A stretch of 64,000 bases of DNA from Tribonema minus (lineage: Eukaryota; Sar; Xanthophyceae; Tribonematales; Tribonemataceae): positions 1,013,547-1,077,546 of the forward strand of contig JAFCMP010000246.1 of assembly GCA_017506865.1 (NCBI GenBank), in the 5' to 3' direction. The number at the start of each line of letters is the position of its first letter. The stretch's first letter is position 1. Under the pieces are notes generated by a model. The model made no database searches. It saw only the letters and a list, made by a program, of their open reading frames with translations, and had not been told where the DNA came from. This document shows, piece after piece, positions 34,816 through 45,400 of the stretch. The translations under genes were made by a program, and so were the position numbers.

Positions 34816-35933
34816 ACTACTCTCCCGACACTTCCTGTACTCTTCAGGGCAACCATGCGAGGTTATGGGGCTGCCAGTGCGGCGCTCTTTGTGCTGGCCG
34901 CATTCACCGCGCAAGAATCGACAGCTGCCGCGAAAGTTTGCCGCTGTAGCATCAGGTATGACTGCGCGCCGGGGTACTAGCTGTTTTCAGATGGCGGCGT
35001 CTGTGCGCGATGCTCAGGCTGCACGCGCTGCAGCGTTTGTGCGCGTAGCTGCCTGCATCACAGCTGATGATGCGTGCACGTGCTGCTGGCCCCGATCATC
35101 GCGCTTGCACGCTAAGCCTTGTGCTTTTCGCAGTCCAGCGCGGCGCCTCATTGACAAGGCTTGAAGTAGTGCGACAGACTGAGTGTTGCGGCAGTTGCTT
35201 CGCGTGCTGGACAGCGCGGGGGCGCCTTCTGCAGTGCTCAGCGCAACTATCGTGGCGCATGCACGGCTCGGTGCTCTCATGCTGCGCAGGTATGACGACT
35301 CCGAGTGGGGTTCCTCGTCTGGCTCCAAGGACTCCTGCCCGCAGCCTGTGTGCCCGGTAAGCCGAGCATCGAGTAGCCTAAGGGTTACCGTAGTAGATCC
35401 GATTTGCTGCGGAAGTCTGAGCAGTCAATGACATTTACTGCTGTGCAAAGCTGCAGATTCATCACTTTGAATCTATTGATTTTGAAATTTTCAAGTATAC
35501 TAACCGTAACGGTTGCACTGTGACAGCCACGGCCTTCGCCAGCCCGTTTCATCGTGTGCTCAGCCAGGTCCAGGACATGATGCAAATCTTCCACAGTGCC
35601 TTCCGCCTTTCACTGATGGCTTTTGAATCAGATCTTAACAGTACCACAGTATATCTTGTATGGCATCATGATGCTTAAGCAATTGTTGCTTTGGAAAGCA
35701 TTCAGCCTGTCAGCAAACTGCAAATGCGCGTGTCACTCACTGACTAAGGCTGGCGTCAAAAGCCTTGATCATTATGCTAGTGTAGTACCCCTATGTGCTA
35801 GTACTAGCTTCAGTCATGCTGCAGCCTGAGCCTCTGAGCATGCAGGATCTGATTCAAGCAACTTGAAGTTGAACTTAAAGTTTGAATTTCCAAATTAAAT
35901 TTTGAATGACCAGACGCACCCCCCGGAGCTGGC
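34816..35933. repeat. Segmental duplication, copy 1 (partner 56929-57675)
   Basis: Collinear similarity to 56929-57675 runs from about 40 bp upstream of the ATG at 34855 to the CCCCCCGGAGCT stretch. It is interrupted here by the 334-bp intron-like insert (34956-35289) and several smaller indels. Shared landmarks include GCCTGTGTGCCCGGTAAG, TTTGAATCTATTGAT and GGCTGGCGTCAAAAGCC. Copy 1 is the less damaged at its coding start. Confidence 0.75.
34855..35356 (+). CDS. Small secreted Cys-rich protein, 5' exons (duplicated family)
   Basis: Exon 34855-34955 starts with a clear signal peptide (RGYGAASAALFVLAAF, cleavage near the TAAA/KVC region) and continues KVCRCSI. The segment 34956-35289 reads as an intron with GTATGA and GCGCAG ends. 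Exon 35290-35356 then continues in frame as YDDSEWGSSSGSKDSC and PQPVCP, followed by a GTAAGC donor. A third exon probably starts near 35543, but its phase is ambiguous. The product would be a short secreted protein with paired cysteines; the function is unknown. The paralogue at 56981 lacks the intron and is broken. The intron is bounded by a 10-bp direct repeat (see findings). Confidence 0.5.
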
Positions 35934-36093
35934 CCGGCGGGCGTAGATCTAGTAGTCGCAAAGCCAATTTCGTGTGCAGCTGGCTAGCCTATGCAGTCCA
36001 GGACATAATATTCATGAGACTTCCACAGTCACTGTGACTCACTTCCGCATTTCATCAAGACTTAGTCTGGTGGCATTTGAATCCGATCGGTGA

Positions 36094-36101
36094 CTCATCA
36101 T
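36094..36101. repeat. Target-site duplication of hAT element 1, left copy
   Basis: CTCATCAT, repeated exactly at 38735-38742 on the other side of the element. Eight-base duplications are characteristic of hAT transposases. Confidence 0.9.
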
Positions 36102-38734
36102 TAGGGTTGGCACAATGCGTATATTTGGATTTTACATACCCGTTAATATACGTATTTTTGGCGTATAATACGTATATACTGCGTATATTAGCGTATATGA
36201 CAAAGCCACAATGACATAACTGCCACTTCCTGTTATTGAATTTCTCTCAAACCAAGTGCATTCGAACAGGCTCAGACTGCAGGCTACAGATATGCAAACA
36301 TCAGAACAGATTGCACCAAATTCAAAAAGAAAGAACGAAACAGGTTTGTTGATGGTATTGAGACGTTGTTGGACGTGTAACGTTGACTAGCCTAGGCGCC
36401 CTCCTCCAGCAGCTCAAGCATGACCTCCTCATCAAGCACATCGGCAGCCTTCTTGTCGTTGCCCTTGATGAACACCAGCTTCTCGCCCTTTGCAAGAGCG
36501 AGGTTGCTGCGGCACTTGGTGTACACCGTGCCCCACAGCGACCAGTTCCGTTCAGTGGCGCACGCGGTAGCGTGAAACGATAGAAGTCTCACAGCCACCT
36601 TGGACACAAGAGGGAAGTGCTGGCGGCCTACAGTCTGCCACCAACCGCGGCGCATGGTTCCATTGGCTAGCTGCACCTTACCAGACGCCAGCGTGGTGCG
36701 CTCCGTCAGCGTTGGCAGCGACTCCCACATGACCTCTGGCAAGGGCGCCAGCTGCATGCGAACAAGCTCCGCGGTGATAGCCGCCGCATGCTCCGCTCCG
36801 CCCAGCTTCAGGATGCAGGCCTTGGCAGCCGCGAGCTCCATGGGCTCCAGCGATCCGAAGGGCAAGAACCACTCGCCGTCCGTCTGCACCGCGTAGCAGG
36901 GGTCAACAACGTAGGCGGCCACCCACTCCTTGGCCCGATGCAACTCGTACCGCCGCTCGAACAGCGGCAGCGCGGCTGCGCGGCCCTCGTTGTCGGGATG
37001 GGCGTCAAAGTTGGCGGCGTGCTTCAGCAGCTGCTTCCAAATGGGAAACAACTGGCTGAGCAGCGCCTTATCAGCCTCCAGCTGGTGGATGGCGTCGCTC
37101 ACCGGCTGCACCAGCGTCTTCAGCGCACTGGCCTCGCTGAAGAAGCGGTATGCCGGCGTGCGGCCGCGCGCGGGCACCATGGTGGCAGCACCGGCAAACT
37201 CGTCCGCGTGCGTTGTGGTGCCAGAGATGGTGGGCCAGTCGCGCGCGGACGCCATGCGCCTGATGGCCTCCTCAGACGCCAACAGGTCGCAGATGATGAA
37301 GTGCAGGATAGCAAAACGCGTGGGGCAGTGCGTGCGGACGCCCTTGACGCTGCCGTACATCTCCTTCTGCTGCTCGCGCAGCGCGCGCTTGACCGGCTCG
37401 CAGCCGTTGATGGTGTTGGACATCATGAGGCCGGTGGCGTACGCCTTCTTGGACCAGGGCAGCCGCGTAGTCTTGTCGCCGTGAAGGTCCTTGATGAGCA
37501 GGGCCAAAGCATGAGCCTGGCACCCGAGCAGAATCCACTGAGGGTGCTGCGCCTTCATCATGTCCATGGCTTTTCTGTTAGCCTGCGGGTGCAGCGCGAC
37601 ACATGCACATTGCACGAAGATGTTGAGTCAAGCACTAAACTTGATCATGATGCGCGCATCAAGACACCATTAGCACACTTCATTTGTCACACTAGGTATG
37701 GTCGCATACACATGACAAAAAAGAAGCATAGAGAAACTTTGTTACATCAAGAACGGTTGCATAACGTGATATAAGAAGCTTACCTTGGTGTTGTCCATCA
37801 CCATGCCCAGCATCCGGCTGAGATCACCCTCCGTGACCTCGTGTGCCCAGCGCAGATGCTGCTCCTTAATCCACTCGGCGTTCTTGCACACGCCCCGCGC
37901 TGCCTCCACCTTGACGAAGCGGGACCCTCCCTTCGGCTTCAACACCATCACGTTGATGAGGGGCGCGCCATCGGCGCAGTGATTGCGCCGCCACCCGTCT
38001 GTTGAAAGCTGGAGCAGGAAGAGCTGACGGATCTCCTGCCAGACGTCAGCTCTCACCCGCTCGTACTCCGCGTCCAGCATCTTGTTGGCCAGTTGCTTGC
38101 GGCTAGGGAGGGTGAGGCCTAGGGCCTTGAACGAAGCCAGCAGGTCCTCCTGCTCGATAAGGTGCAGAGCCACGCCGCTTTTGTAGAAGAAGCGGGCCAG
38201 ACAGGTGGTTGCCTGGGTGATCTGATGCGCTGAGACCATGTGCTGCCTCACGTCCTTTGCAGGCACAGGGCTGGCCAGTTCAGCGGCTGTACGAGGCCGC
38301 TTGTGTCCACTCCCACCTTCCTCTTCCACATCAGTCGCAGCGGCCGCTGCTGCAGCAGCTGACGCAGCCTCCGTAGCGACTGCAAAAGCCCTGGTGCAGG
38401 CTCGGCTGTTCAGGTGTGAAGTTGCCCGAGCCGACGGGTTAAGGGCGCTGAGCTGCTCCGGGCAGCGAAGGCATTGCAGGACAACCTCTGTGGCTGAGAG
38501 CATCACCACGTCAAAGCTGCTCCACCAATGAGCTCTGCCTTTGAGCTTCTGGCCCCTCAGCTTGTCAAACAGAGCCCTAGCTTCCTTGCCCTTGTCGGGC
38601 CCAGGGTCAGGGGCGTCGTCCATGGCTTAAAGTGAATATACGCAAAAATACGCACCCGAATGGCGTCTACGCGTATATATACGCGTATATACCAATATAC
38701 CGTATATATACTATCTACGCAAGTGCCAACCCTA
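36102..38734 (-). mobile_element. Complete hAT-superfamily DNA transposon (element 1)
   Basis: A 2633-bp element. Terminal inverted repeats are TAGGGTTGGCAC at 36102-36113 and its exact complement at 38723-38734, with further partial match (GCGTA) inwards. Both subterminal regions are packed with GCGTATAT/ATATACGC palindromes, plausible transposase binding sites. It is flanked by the 8-bp duplication CTCATCAT. A single transposase gene fills the interior on the - strand with an apparently intact reading frame. Perfect TIRs and target duplication plus an open gene suggest a young, possibly active copy. Confidence 0.9.
36392..38623 (-). CDS. hAT family transposase
   Basis: Two exons on the - strand: 38623-37784 and 37582-36392, joined in phase 0 to give 676 residues. 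The intron has GTAAGC and CCGCAG ends. The junction falls inside the family-typical VMDNTK/ANRKAM segment, and the next block is GCQAHALALLIKDL. Domains: a BED-like zinc finger (Cys51, Cys54, His70, Cys76) for DNA binding; a DUF659-like catalytic N-terminal part with LSTDGWRRNHCADGAPLINV at about 200-225; and a C-terminal hAT dimerisation segment with ATACATERNWSLWG and KCRSNLALAKGEKLVFI. It cuts and pastes element 1 in the nucleus. An acidic C-terminus (DEEVMLELLEEGA) follows. No frameshift or premature stop is seen. Confidence 0.87.
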
Positions 38735-38742
38735 CTCATCAT
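38735..38742. repeat. Target-site duplication of hAT element 1, right copy
   Basis: CTCATCAT, the partner of 36094-36101. Confidence 0.9.
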
Positions 38743-40061
38743 CATGCCACCGTGATCACTGACCGTCTGGCAGCTGCTGCTGCAGCAGCTGCAGCAGCTG
38801 CTGCAGTTAATTTCAAAGTTGCTGCTGCTGCATCAGTGACAGTAACAGTCACAGTGACTGTGGTACGTTGCAGCTGATGGCGCTCAGGCTGCAGCCTGTC
38901 CGTGACTCTCAGACTGCTGCATTCACAACGATTACTTTATTTCAAATTAACATCATGATGCTGCGACTTGCACTGCACTGCCTGCACGCTGACAGGAGTC
39001 TCCGGACTTTGCCGGAGCTGAGCCCTGCTCCCTTTATGCGCCCTGCCTCACAAGGTACTACTACTGTAACAATCGTCATGATTATCGATGGCGATAGTGT
39101 TCGACAAGTCACTGTAATTTAATAGTACTAGTCCTTTGAGGTCTGACTCACTACCCACTAGTATTCAGGGCATTGCAGGCTCCCCCGAGGAGTAGACTCA
39201 ATAGCAGAGACCGCGTCAGCGCCTACACTCAGAGTCTTAGTACTACTACTAGTAGTAGCTGCTGCGAAGTCTGTGTTCCGTATTCCGGGCCCCCATACTA
39301 GTAGAGGTCAAAGGTACTACTAGACCATTAGTGACTAGAGCAGCACTGTGACAGTGACGTAAACTGGTAAGAGTATTGGTAAGTGCTTGAAGCTCTGACT
39401 CAGAGGCTCCGAGTCAGCAAGCCTTTAAGTTACTAATAGTCTAAGACTATAATAAGTATTACTAGTAGGCTTAAGTTTAATTACTCACTGACAGCTCAAC
39501 CTTGAAGTTTTAGCCAATTCTCAATATTTGGTGCAAAATGAGTCAATCCATTCACCTTCCAAGTTGCTATGCTGGCCACGAGTGAGTCACTGACTCAGTC
39601 GACAACTATCACAACCATGATGGTTCAACTTACCAACTTGAAGTTGAAGTTAAACACACGTTGTATGCTGGCACCCCTCAACCCTTAGGCTTCAAATTGG
39701 CCATTCAAGCTCAACCAATATGAGGGAAATTGCAAAAAACGGGACCTGTCAGTGCATCAAAAAATATTCATTTTTCTACGTCCAGGATCTCGATATGTTC
39801 CATGTTGAACTCGGACAGCAATCTCAAATGGCAACTTTTGCAAAAGATGGAAGTTCAAGATACAATTGAAGTGCTGGACTTCTAACCAAGATCAACACTA
39901 AGTCTAGCACACTCAGTCTGTCAGTGTGCAACAATCACTGTGGTGTGCCACAGTCACTGTGGTGAGAGTACCTGGTTTGGTGACTCGTGACACTCCAACG
40001 AATGAAAGCTTAATAACTTATAGTATTAACTTGAAACTTGAAGTTGAATGTAATCAAATGC
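38743..40061. other. Non-coding region rich in short palindromes
   Basis: No gene. It contains GCTGCTGCAGCAGCTGCAGC near 38770-38805 and CACAGTCACTGTG-type palindromes near 38840 and 39950. ACTACTAGTAGT-type palindromes cluster near 39126, 39238, 39298 and 39455, and AACTTGAAGTTGAAGTT motifs lie near 39640 and 40030. Confidence 0.5.
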
Positions 40062-40069
40062 CACAAGTT

Positions 40070-40869
40070 TAGGGTTCGTCATAGGCGGACCAAAACCGAA
40101 TATATTCAACAGGCTGTTGAGCCACACCGATTAAACCAAATAACAGGCAGCGTGCCCGGCACTGCCAAAAACGCCTGTTTTTGAGGTATTAGGCTATTAG
40201 GCAAATAGGCTGCCGGCGCCAAATATGGCCCAAAATCCTGCTCTGCAGCACTGTGCAGTGTGCAGCGCTGCCGCCAACGGGCAGTGCCAAGGCAACGCAT
40301 ATGGCAAGCGCAAGAAAAATACTTCAAGCTCTTGAGAAGGTGTAAGGTATGTGGCGTGATGAAAGAAGATGTATTAACAAATTGTGCTGTCCAAGTACTT
40401 GCCGCCGCACTGTGATTACTGCTGGTGCGGCTTCTGCGCGGCCCATTCACGGTGACCCAGCAATTGCGGAGGAACACTAGCAGGGTAACTGCGTTACTGG
40501 TCAGGCGGTTGCGCTGCTTGGTGACAGTTAAGCCAGCCGTTGAAAACAGGCGCTCTGATGGCGCTGAAGTCGCGGGCACACACAGCACTCGCCGCGCAAG
40601 CTTTGCGAGGTTGGGGTACTGCAGCTGGCGCTCGCGCCACCAGGACAGCGGGTTGGTGGGGACCTGCTTGCCGTTCACCATGGTGTACATGGGAAGAATG
40701 GGCAGCTGCTTGCCTACTGTGCTGACTGGGGCCACAACCAAGCTTTTTGATGAAGTTGAAGTTAAACTTCAACAACAGGCATAACAGGTGCCCAGCCTGT
40801 TACCTGTTACCCAAATAACCGAATATTAGTATTAGGACCAAATATATTAGGTGCCTATTCCAAACCCTA
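40070..40869 (-). mobile_element. Short hAT derivative (element 2), internally deleted
   Basis: An 800-bp element flanked by the exact 8-bp duplication CACAAGTT (40062-40069 and 40870-40877). Its ends are inverted TAGGGTT, followed by related ATAGGC motifs on both sides. It keeps only the C-terminal part of a transposase on the - strand. Its transposase and ends differ from element 1, so it belongs to another hAT family. It could move only if supplied with transposase in trans. Confidence 0.82.
40106..40741 (-). pseudogene. hAT transposase C-terminal fragment (dimerisation domain)
   Basis: A 211-residue open frame. Residues about 29-100 match the hAT C-terminal dimerisation domain: NPLSWWRERQLQYPNLAKLA, then PATSAPSERLFSTAG and KQRNRL, then LLVFLRNCW. 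The catalytic domain and zinc finger are missing. The DNA just upstream on the - strand has a CAG acceptor-like site (CCCCAGTCAGC), so this may be the last exon of a deleted gene. The remaining approximately 100 residues after the domain look like read-through into the element end. Whether any protein is made is unknown. Confidence 0.7.
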
Positions 40870-40877
40870 CACAAGTT

Positions 40878-42404
40878 GCAGCACTTCAGAGGCACTGTGA
40901 CCATGGTGGCACCCACTGACAGGCTGCTCAGAGCTCTGCTAACTACTAGTAATCGTATATATATATATTGAGGTTTAAATTTAGTTTAGTACTTGCGCAG
41001 GTCATCACATTGTGCTCATTCGAGTTGCAGTAACTTCCACTAGGCCAACTTAAAGCTCAACAAACTACCGCCGCTTCTTCATCTGATTCAGCAACATCTT
41101 AAAAACAGTTGGCAGGTGCGCCTCAAGTGACTTATTGACAAAAAAGTTTTGCAACAATCGATAACCTTGCAATCGATCTCTGCCTCAAACTGGGTTAGCA
41201 GCTGCAAGCCCGACGTGCCACCTTGGGGCCATATTGGTCTGCTGATTGCTGCATGTCTGCCTCCGGCTGAGACTGTGCTGCGTGTGACCTATCCTCGAAC
41301 CATCGCCTTCCCCCTCCTCTGCGCCTCTTGCTGGTTCCTGGTTTTTGGCTCCATTTTGTGCCAAAATTGCCGAAAACTTTGAAATTGTAACACTTAAGTA
41401 GATGTGTGAGCAAAGTGTGCATGCAAGGCACCGCCAATAGCAGCTAGTGACTGTCACTGTGACAGTCATGTGTCTGCAGATCAAAGACAGTCAGTCAGTC
41501 AGTGACTCAAAGCAGCTTAAACACTCATGAATGGAAGTTTAGGCTAGTAGACAAAACAGGAATTTCATAATTTGAACTCCAGGACCTGTACGTATGTCGG
41601 ACTTGTATTTATAAAGGCCTGTACTACTAGTAGTGTAAGAGTATACTATGACGAAGTCTGCATACTTGTCAAAGTTTAACACTGCCAGTAACAGTAACTG
41701 AGTGACTGGTCCAGGAGCAGACAAGTGCATCATGATGATCCACGTAAATTAATTTAAATTATAATACTTTGCTCCCAGCCTGAGCTCACAGACTCTGAGA
41801 GAAAAGCGGCCCCGCCGGCACAGTGTCAAGCTGAATAGTATTACGATCAAATGATGTACACACGTTTTGTATACGACATGATGCATATATTCGATGGTTG
41901 CGAAATGCAGTGCCTAGTAGTAGGGGTGTCATTACTCAGTGTGGTGCACATCCGAGTCGACAAGCAGATTCTACAGTAACATTTCGGAACGTACTTTCGG
42001 AGGAACTGCTGTTGCTCGCTTGCAGCAGAGCCATGCAGTCCTGGAGCATATGCTGAGTCCGACAGCCAGCAGGTCAGGTCTAGAATGATCTTGAGCTGTT
42101 AACAGCGTCGATTTGGTATTACCATACACCAAAGTGGAACACCAAACTGACACTGTCAATTCAGCTTCTGAACCTGCCTCGCAGTGACATGCACGGTGTG
42201 TCATGCTCTACGTCAGAGTCCGACTCGGAGAGCCTGCCAGCGACAGTCACTGGGTGTTGTGTTGACTGAATGCGCGGTCCAGTCACTACTAGCAACTGGC
42301 TTGGAAATATTTGAATCATCAGAGTCTGACTCACTGACAGAGTCCGACAGACTGACACACTCTCCTTCATTGACGATCTGCTTGGCAGGTGCACAGGCTG
42401 CAGC
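40878..42404. other. Gene-free region upstream of beta-helix gene 2
   Basis: No supported gene. It includes an AT dinucleotide run near 40958 and ACTAGT and CACTGTGACAGTC palindromes near 41460 and 41624. There are repeated GAGTCCGACTC/GAGTCTGACTC motifs at 42216-42350, immediately before the first recognised exon. A signal-peptide exon and promoter of the downstream gene may lie here. Confidence 0.4.
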
Positions 42405-45400
42405 ATGCCGAGTGTAGCAGCACCAGCGGCGCCCGCGGAAACTGCGGTGACTGCTACCACTTCCACCATTGACGCGGCTTGCACCGAACTCCTAAAGACG
42501 CCAACCGGCTCGGTCACATACAAGCTCATGAGTGCGACGACCACGTGTTCAAGCCAGAAGACCATGAGAATTAATGCTGGTGTCACAGCGACAATACTGG
42601 TGGACAAGAAGGGAAGTGTCATCTCAGGGCTCAACTTCATCGTGCTGGACGGCGGCAAACTGCTTATCAAGGCCGGTGTTGGAGCAGACTCACCGTCTCT
42701 GACACTGCAGAACAACTCTGCCGTTCGTCTTGACTGGTTTGATCCAAACACGTTTCCACTTCTGGGCACCGGCAACCCTATGGGGGTGAGTGTGCGCAAA
42801 GTACCAGCAGTACTCCAAAGTATTTGTACTCTTGTACTGTTTCATTGGATGGCCAATAGCATCAGCACGCCCCTTGAGCTTCTCAACAATGCAGACTTCA
42901 TGGAGTGCCACCGGTGTACTCCTAACACCCTTACTGCGTCCGACAGAGTCCCTCAGGGATGTGGATTTCGGTGTTGAAAAGCCCGAAGGGCGCCACGCTG
43001 TCGCACAGTCACTACGGTAACACTATGCTTTTCATGTAATACAGTAACTGTTGTCACCGTGGCTATAAATATGTTAACCTTTGTCTGAATCACTTCAGAA
43101 GTGAAGTATCAGAGGTTCCGCAAGTTCCACAAGATCATCCTTACTACTAGTAATAGTCTACTAGGATGCTGGTGTGCTGTGGTGATGGTCAACAAGCACA
43201 GACTTATGCACTGTCAGTGCATGGCATTTGCTTTTCAAGGTTACTCAAGCTGTTGTGGATCATGAGCGCTTCCTCAAGTAGTACATGACATTGTCATTGA
43301 TCTCGCTTAATTCAAAGCCGCTTACAAAACAGTTGTCAGCAGATGATTTGTCAAATAATACGTTCCACGAATCATTTTATGCATGCGGTTGGCTGTCTCC
43401 AGATTGGCGTTTCCTGGTACATGAACAAAGCCAGTCAGCATGCCATATGCAGTGCCACCTCACCGAGCTACTGCTAGTAGTTCAGTAGTAGGGAGAAGCC
43501 CGAGGCTGCGGTTGTAGCATCAAATTTGAATTTCATGCCCCACATTGCTGTTTTTGTCTAGCTGCGGCGATGACATTGCCAGGTTGCCGTGGTGTCAGAT
43601 TCCAGTAATTTTTATGATAGGGTTCATTATTGAAAGTTGCCGAGACTCAGAGTGCTTGGCCACTAACATTGTCCACGAACAATGTCTTGTGCGGTGGATG
43701 ACAGAAAGATGGAGGCGCAATCTACATCCTGCCGGGTGGCGACGTCAAGGTGAAGGTACCCATTAGCTTCCTCAACAACTACGCAAGCGGATGGGGCGGG
43801 GCTATTGAAAACGCGGGCACCTTGCTCTTCACTGAGACTGCGAACTTCAAGGGCAACACGGTGAGCAGCAGCACATCAGAACGCTCCAGTGACAGTCATA
43901 GGATTCCTCAATCTGCAAGACTTGGTCACTGTGACCCAGTTGAAGCTATTGCAAACTTTTCGTAAACCCGCTAGCATTCACCTGACTGCTGTCATGCTTG
44001 CTCAACTGCATTTGGGATGTTGACAGGAGATCTGGTGCAGCACTGCAGCAGCTGTGCTCTCAGGATGCACTGTGGCACTTCAAGTTGCCTGCAGACTGAG
44101 TGTTCTAGCCGGACTGGGTGCAAGTGCCATACCAGATGCATGGTGACTGCAGCAGACTGAGTTCCTTTGACTGCCCATTTTTCAGCTGCCACGGTGTTGT
44201 CGTGAAAACAGGTCAGAGTTAGGTACGTGCGCACGGACAGGGTTAGGTGATTGCGCACGGACGTGACGCTGCCCGTATCATTGACTGTGAGCGCAATTCA
44301 TGTGAAGACACTGCCATCATGATTGTCGCACTCAGTGACACTTGAGTGTTGTTCATGGGAACGTACTGCGGGACCAGAAGCCACTTCAAGCCTAGTTGCT
44401 GTAGAAGGAGTGGTGGCGCAGGTGTGATTCTTGGGCTTCGAGAATCACTGAAGGAGGGTGCTTTAACGCCTAAACAGCTTTGTAATTAACCCTAGCTGTT
44501 GCGGACATTTATTGCTGGGCCACCTTTTAAGAACCAATGAGATCACCCTGCCCCTCCCCCCGCCCGCTGGACACTGCACCCCCCCCCCCTTTCCTGAACA
44601 AAAAGTCATGAGAGTGTTAATGACCCCATTGTGTGAAGTCACTCTAAGTGCCGTTACTGCAGCAGCTCGGTCAAACACTGCAATTTGTCTCTGCTGCTCT
44701 ACTCACAGTATTACAGGCATCCACTTCTGCATCATGTACCCCGGGGCCCGTCCCTCTCCTGGTCGCCCTTCCTCCTACTGCTGCCTGGCTGACCCCCCCG
44801 GGGGCCCGGGGCCCTTCTCTTTTTTTGCCCCTACCTCCTCTCATACTTCTATATACATACCCCACAGTAGTGCAGCAACAGATACACCTAACACTGACCC
44901 CTAACCCTAACCCTAACCCTAACCGTAAACCCTAACCCTTTACTGTAGAACCTACTCTGGGTCCCCTCGTGTGGGTTCGCATCAAATACCAAGTGAACCC
45001 TGTAACTCGCGCCCCCGCAGCACAGCCCCCGCGTACAAGGCTCAACATGGGGAATGCCCCGTCCATGACAAATTTCCAATGCACATGTTTTGTCCTACCT
45101 ATCTGTACGCCTGCTTGTAAACACAGAAAGTATGTGACTGAAGCCATCTGACACTCAAGCGTAATTCAATTTGTGTGGATGTCTGCAGGCTTTCAGAGGC
45201 GGAGCGCTGGTCGCGGACTACATGTCCACCACCACCTTCAAGAAGAGTGCTACATTCGACTCCAACAAGACCGTCAAGCAGCGTCTGGTGAGGTTGCAAT
45301 GATTATCACTTTGGCAGCAGGGGTTTTACAAGCTCATCACTGTAACGCAGAAGCTGCAAAACCTTGGCATCACCACTGATGTTTCAACATCACAGAGACA

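Noticed and set aside
36788..37774. 328-codon + strand frame across the hAT transposase
   Set aside because: Antisense to the catalytic part of a clearly recognisable transposase and runs through its intron.
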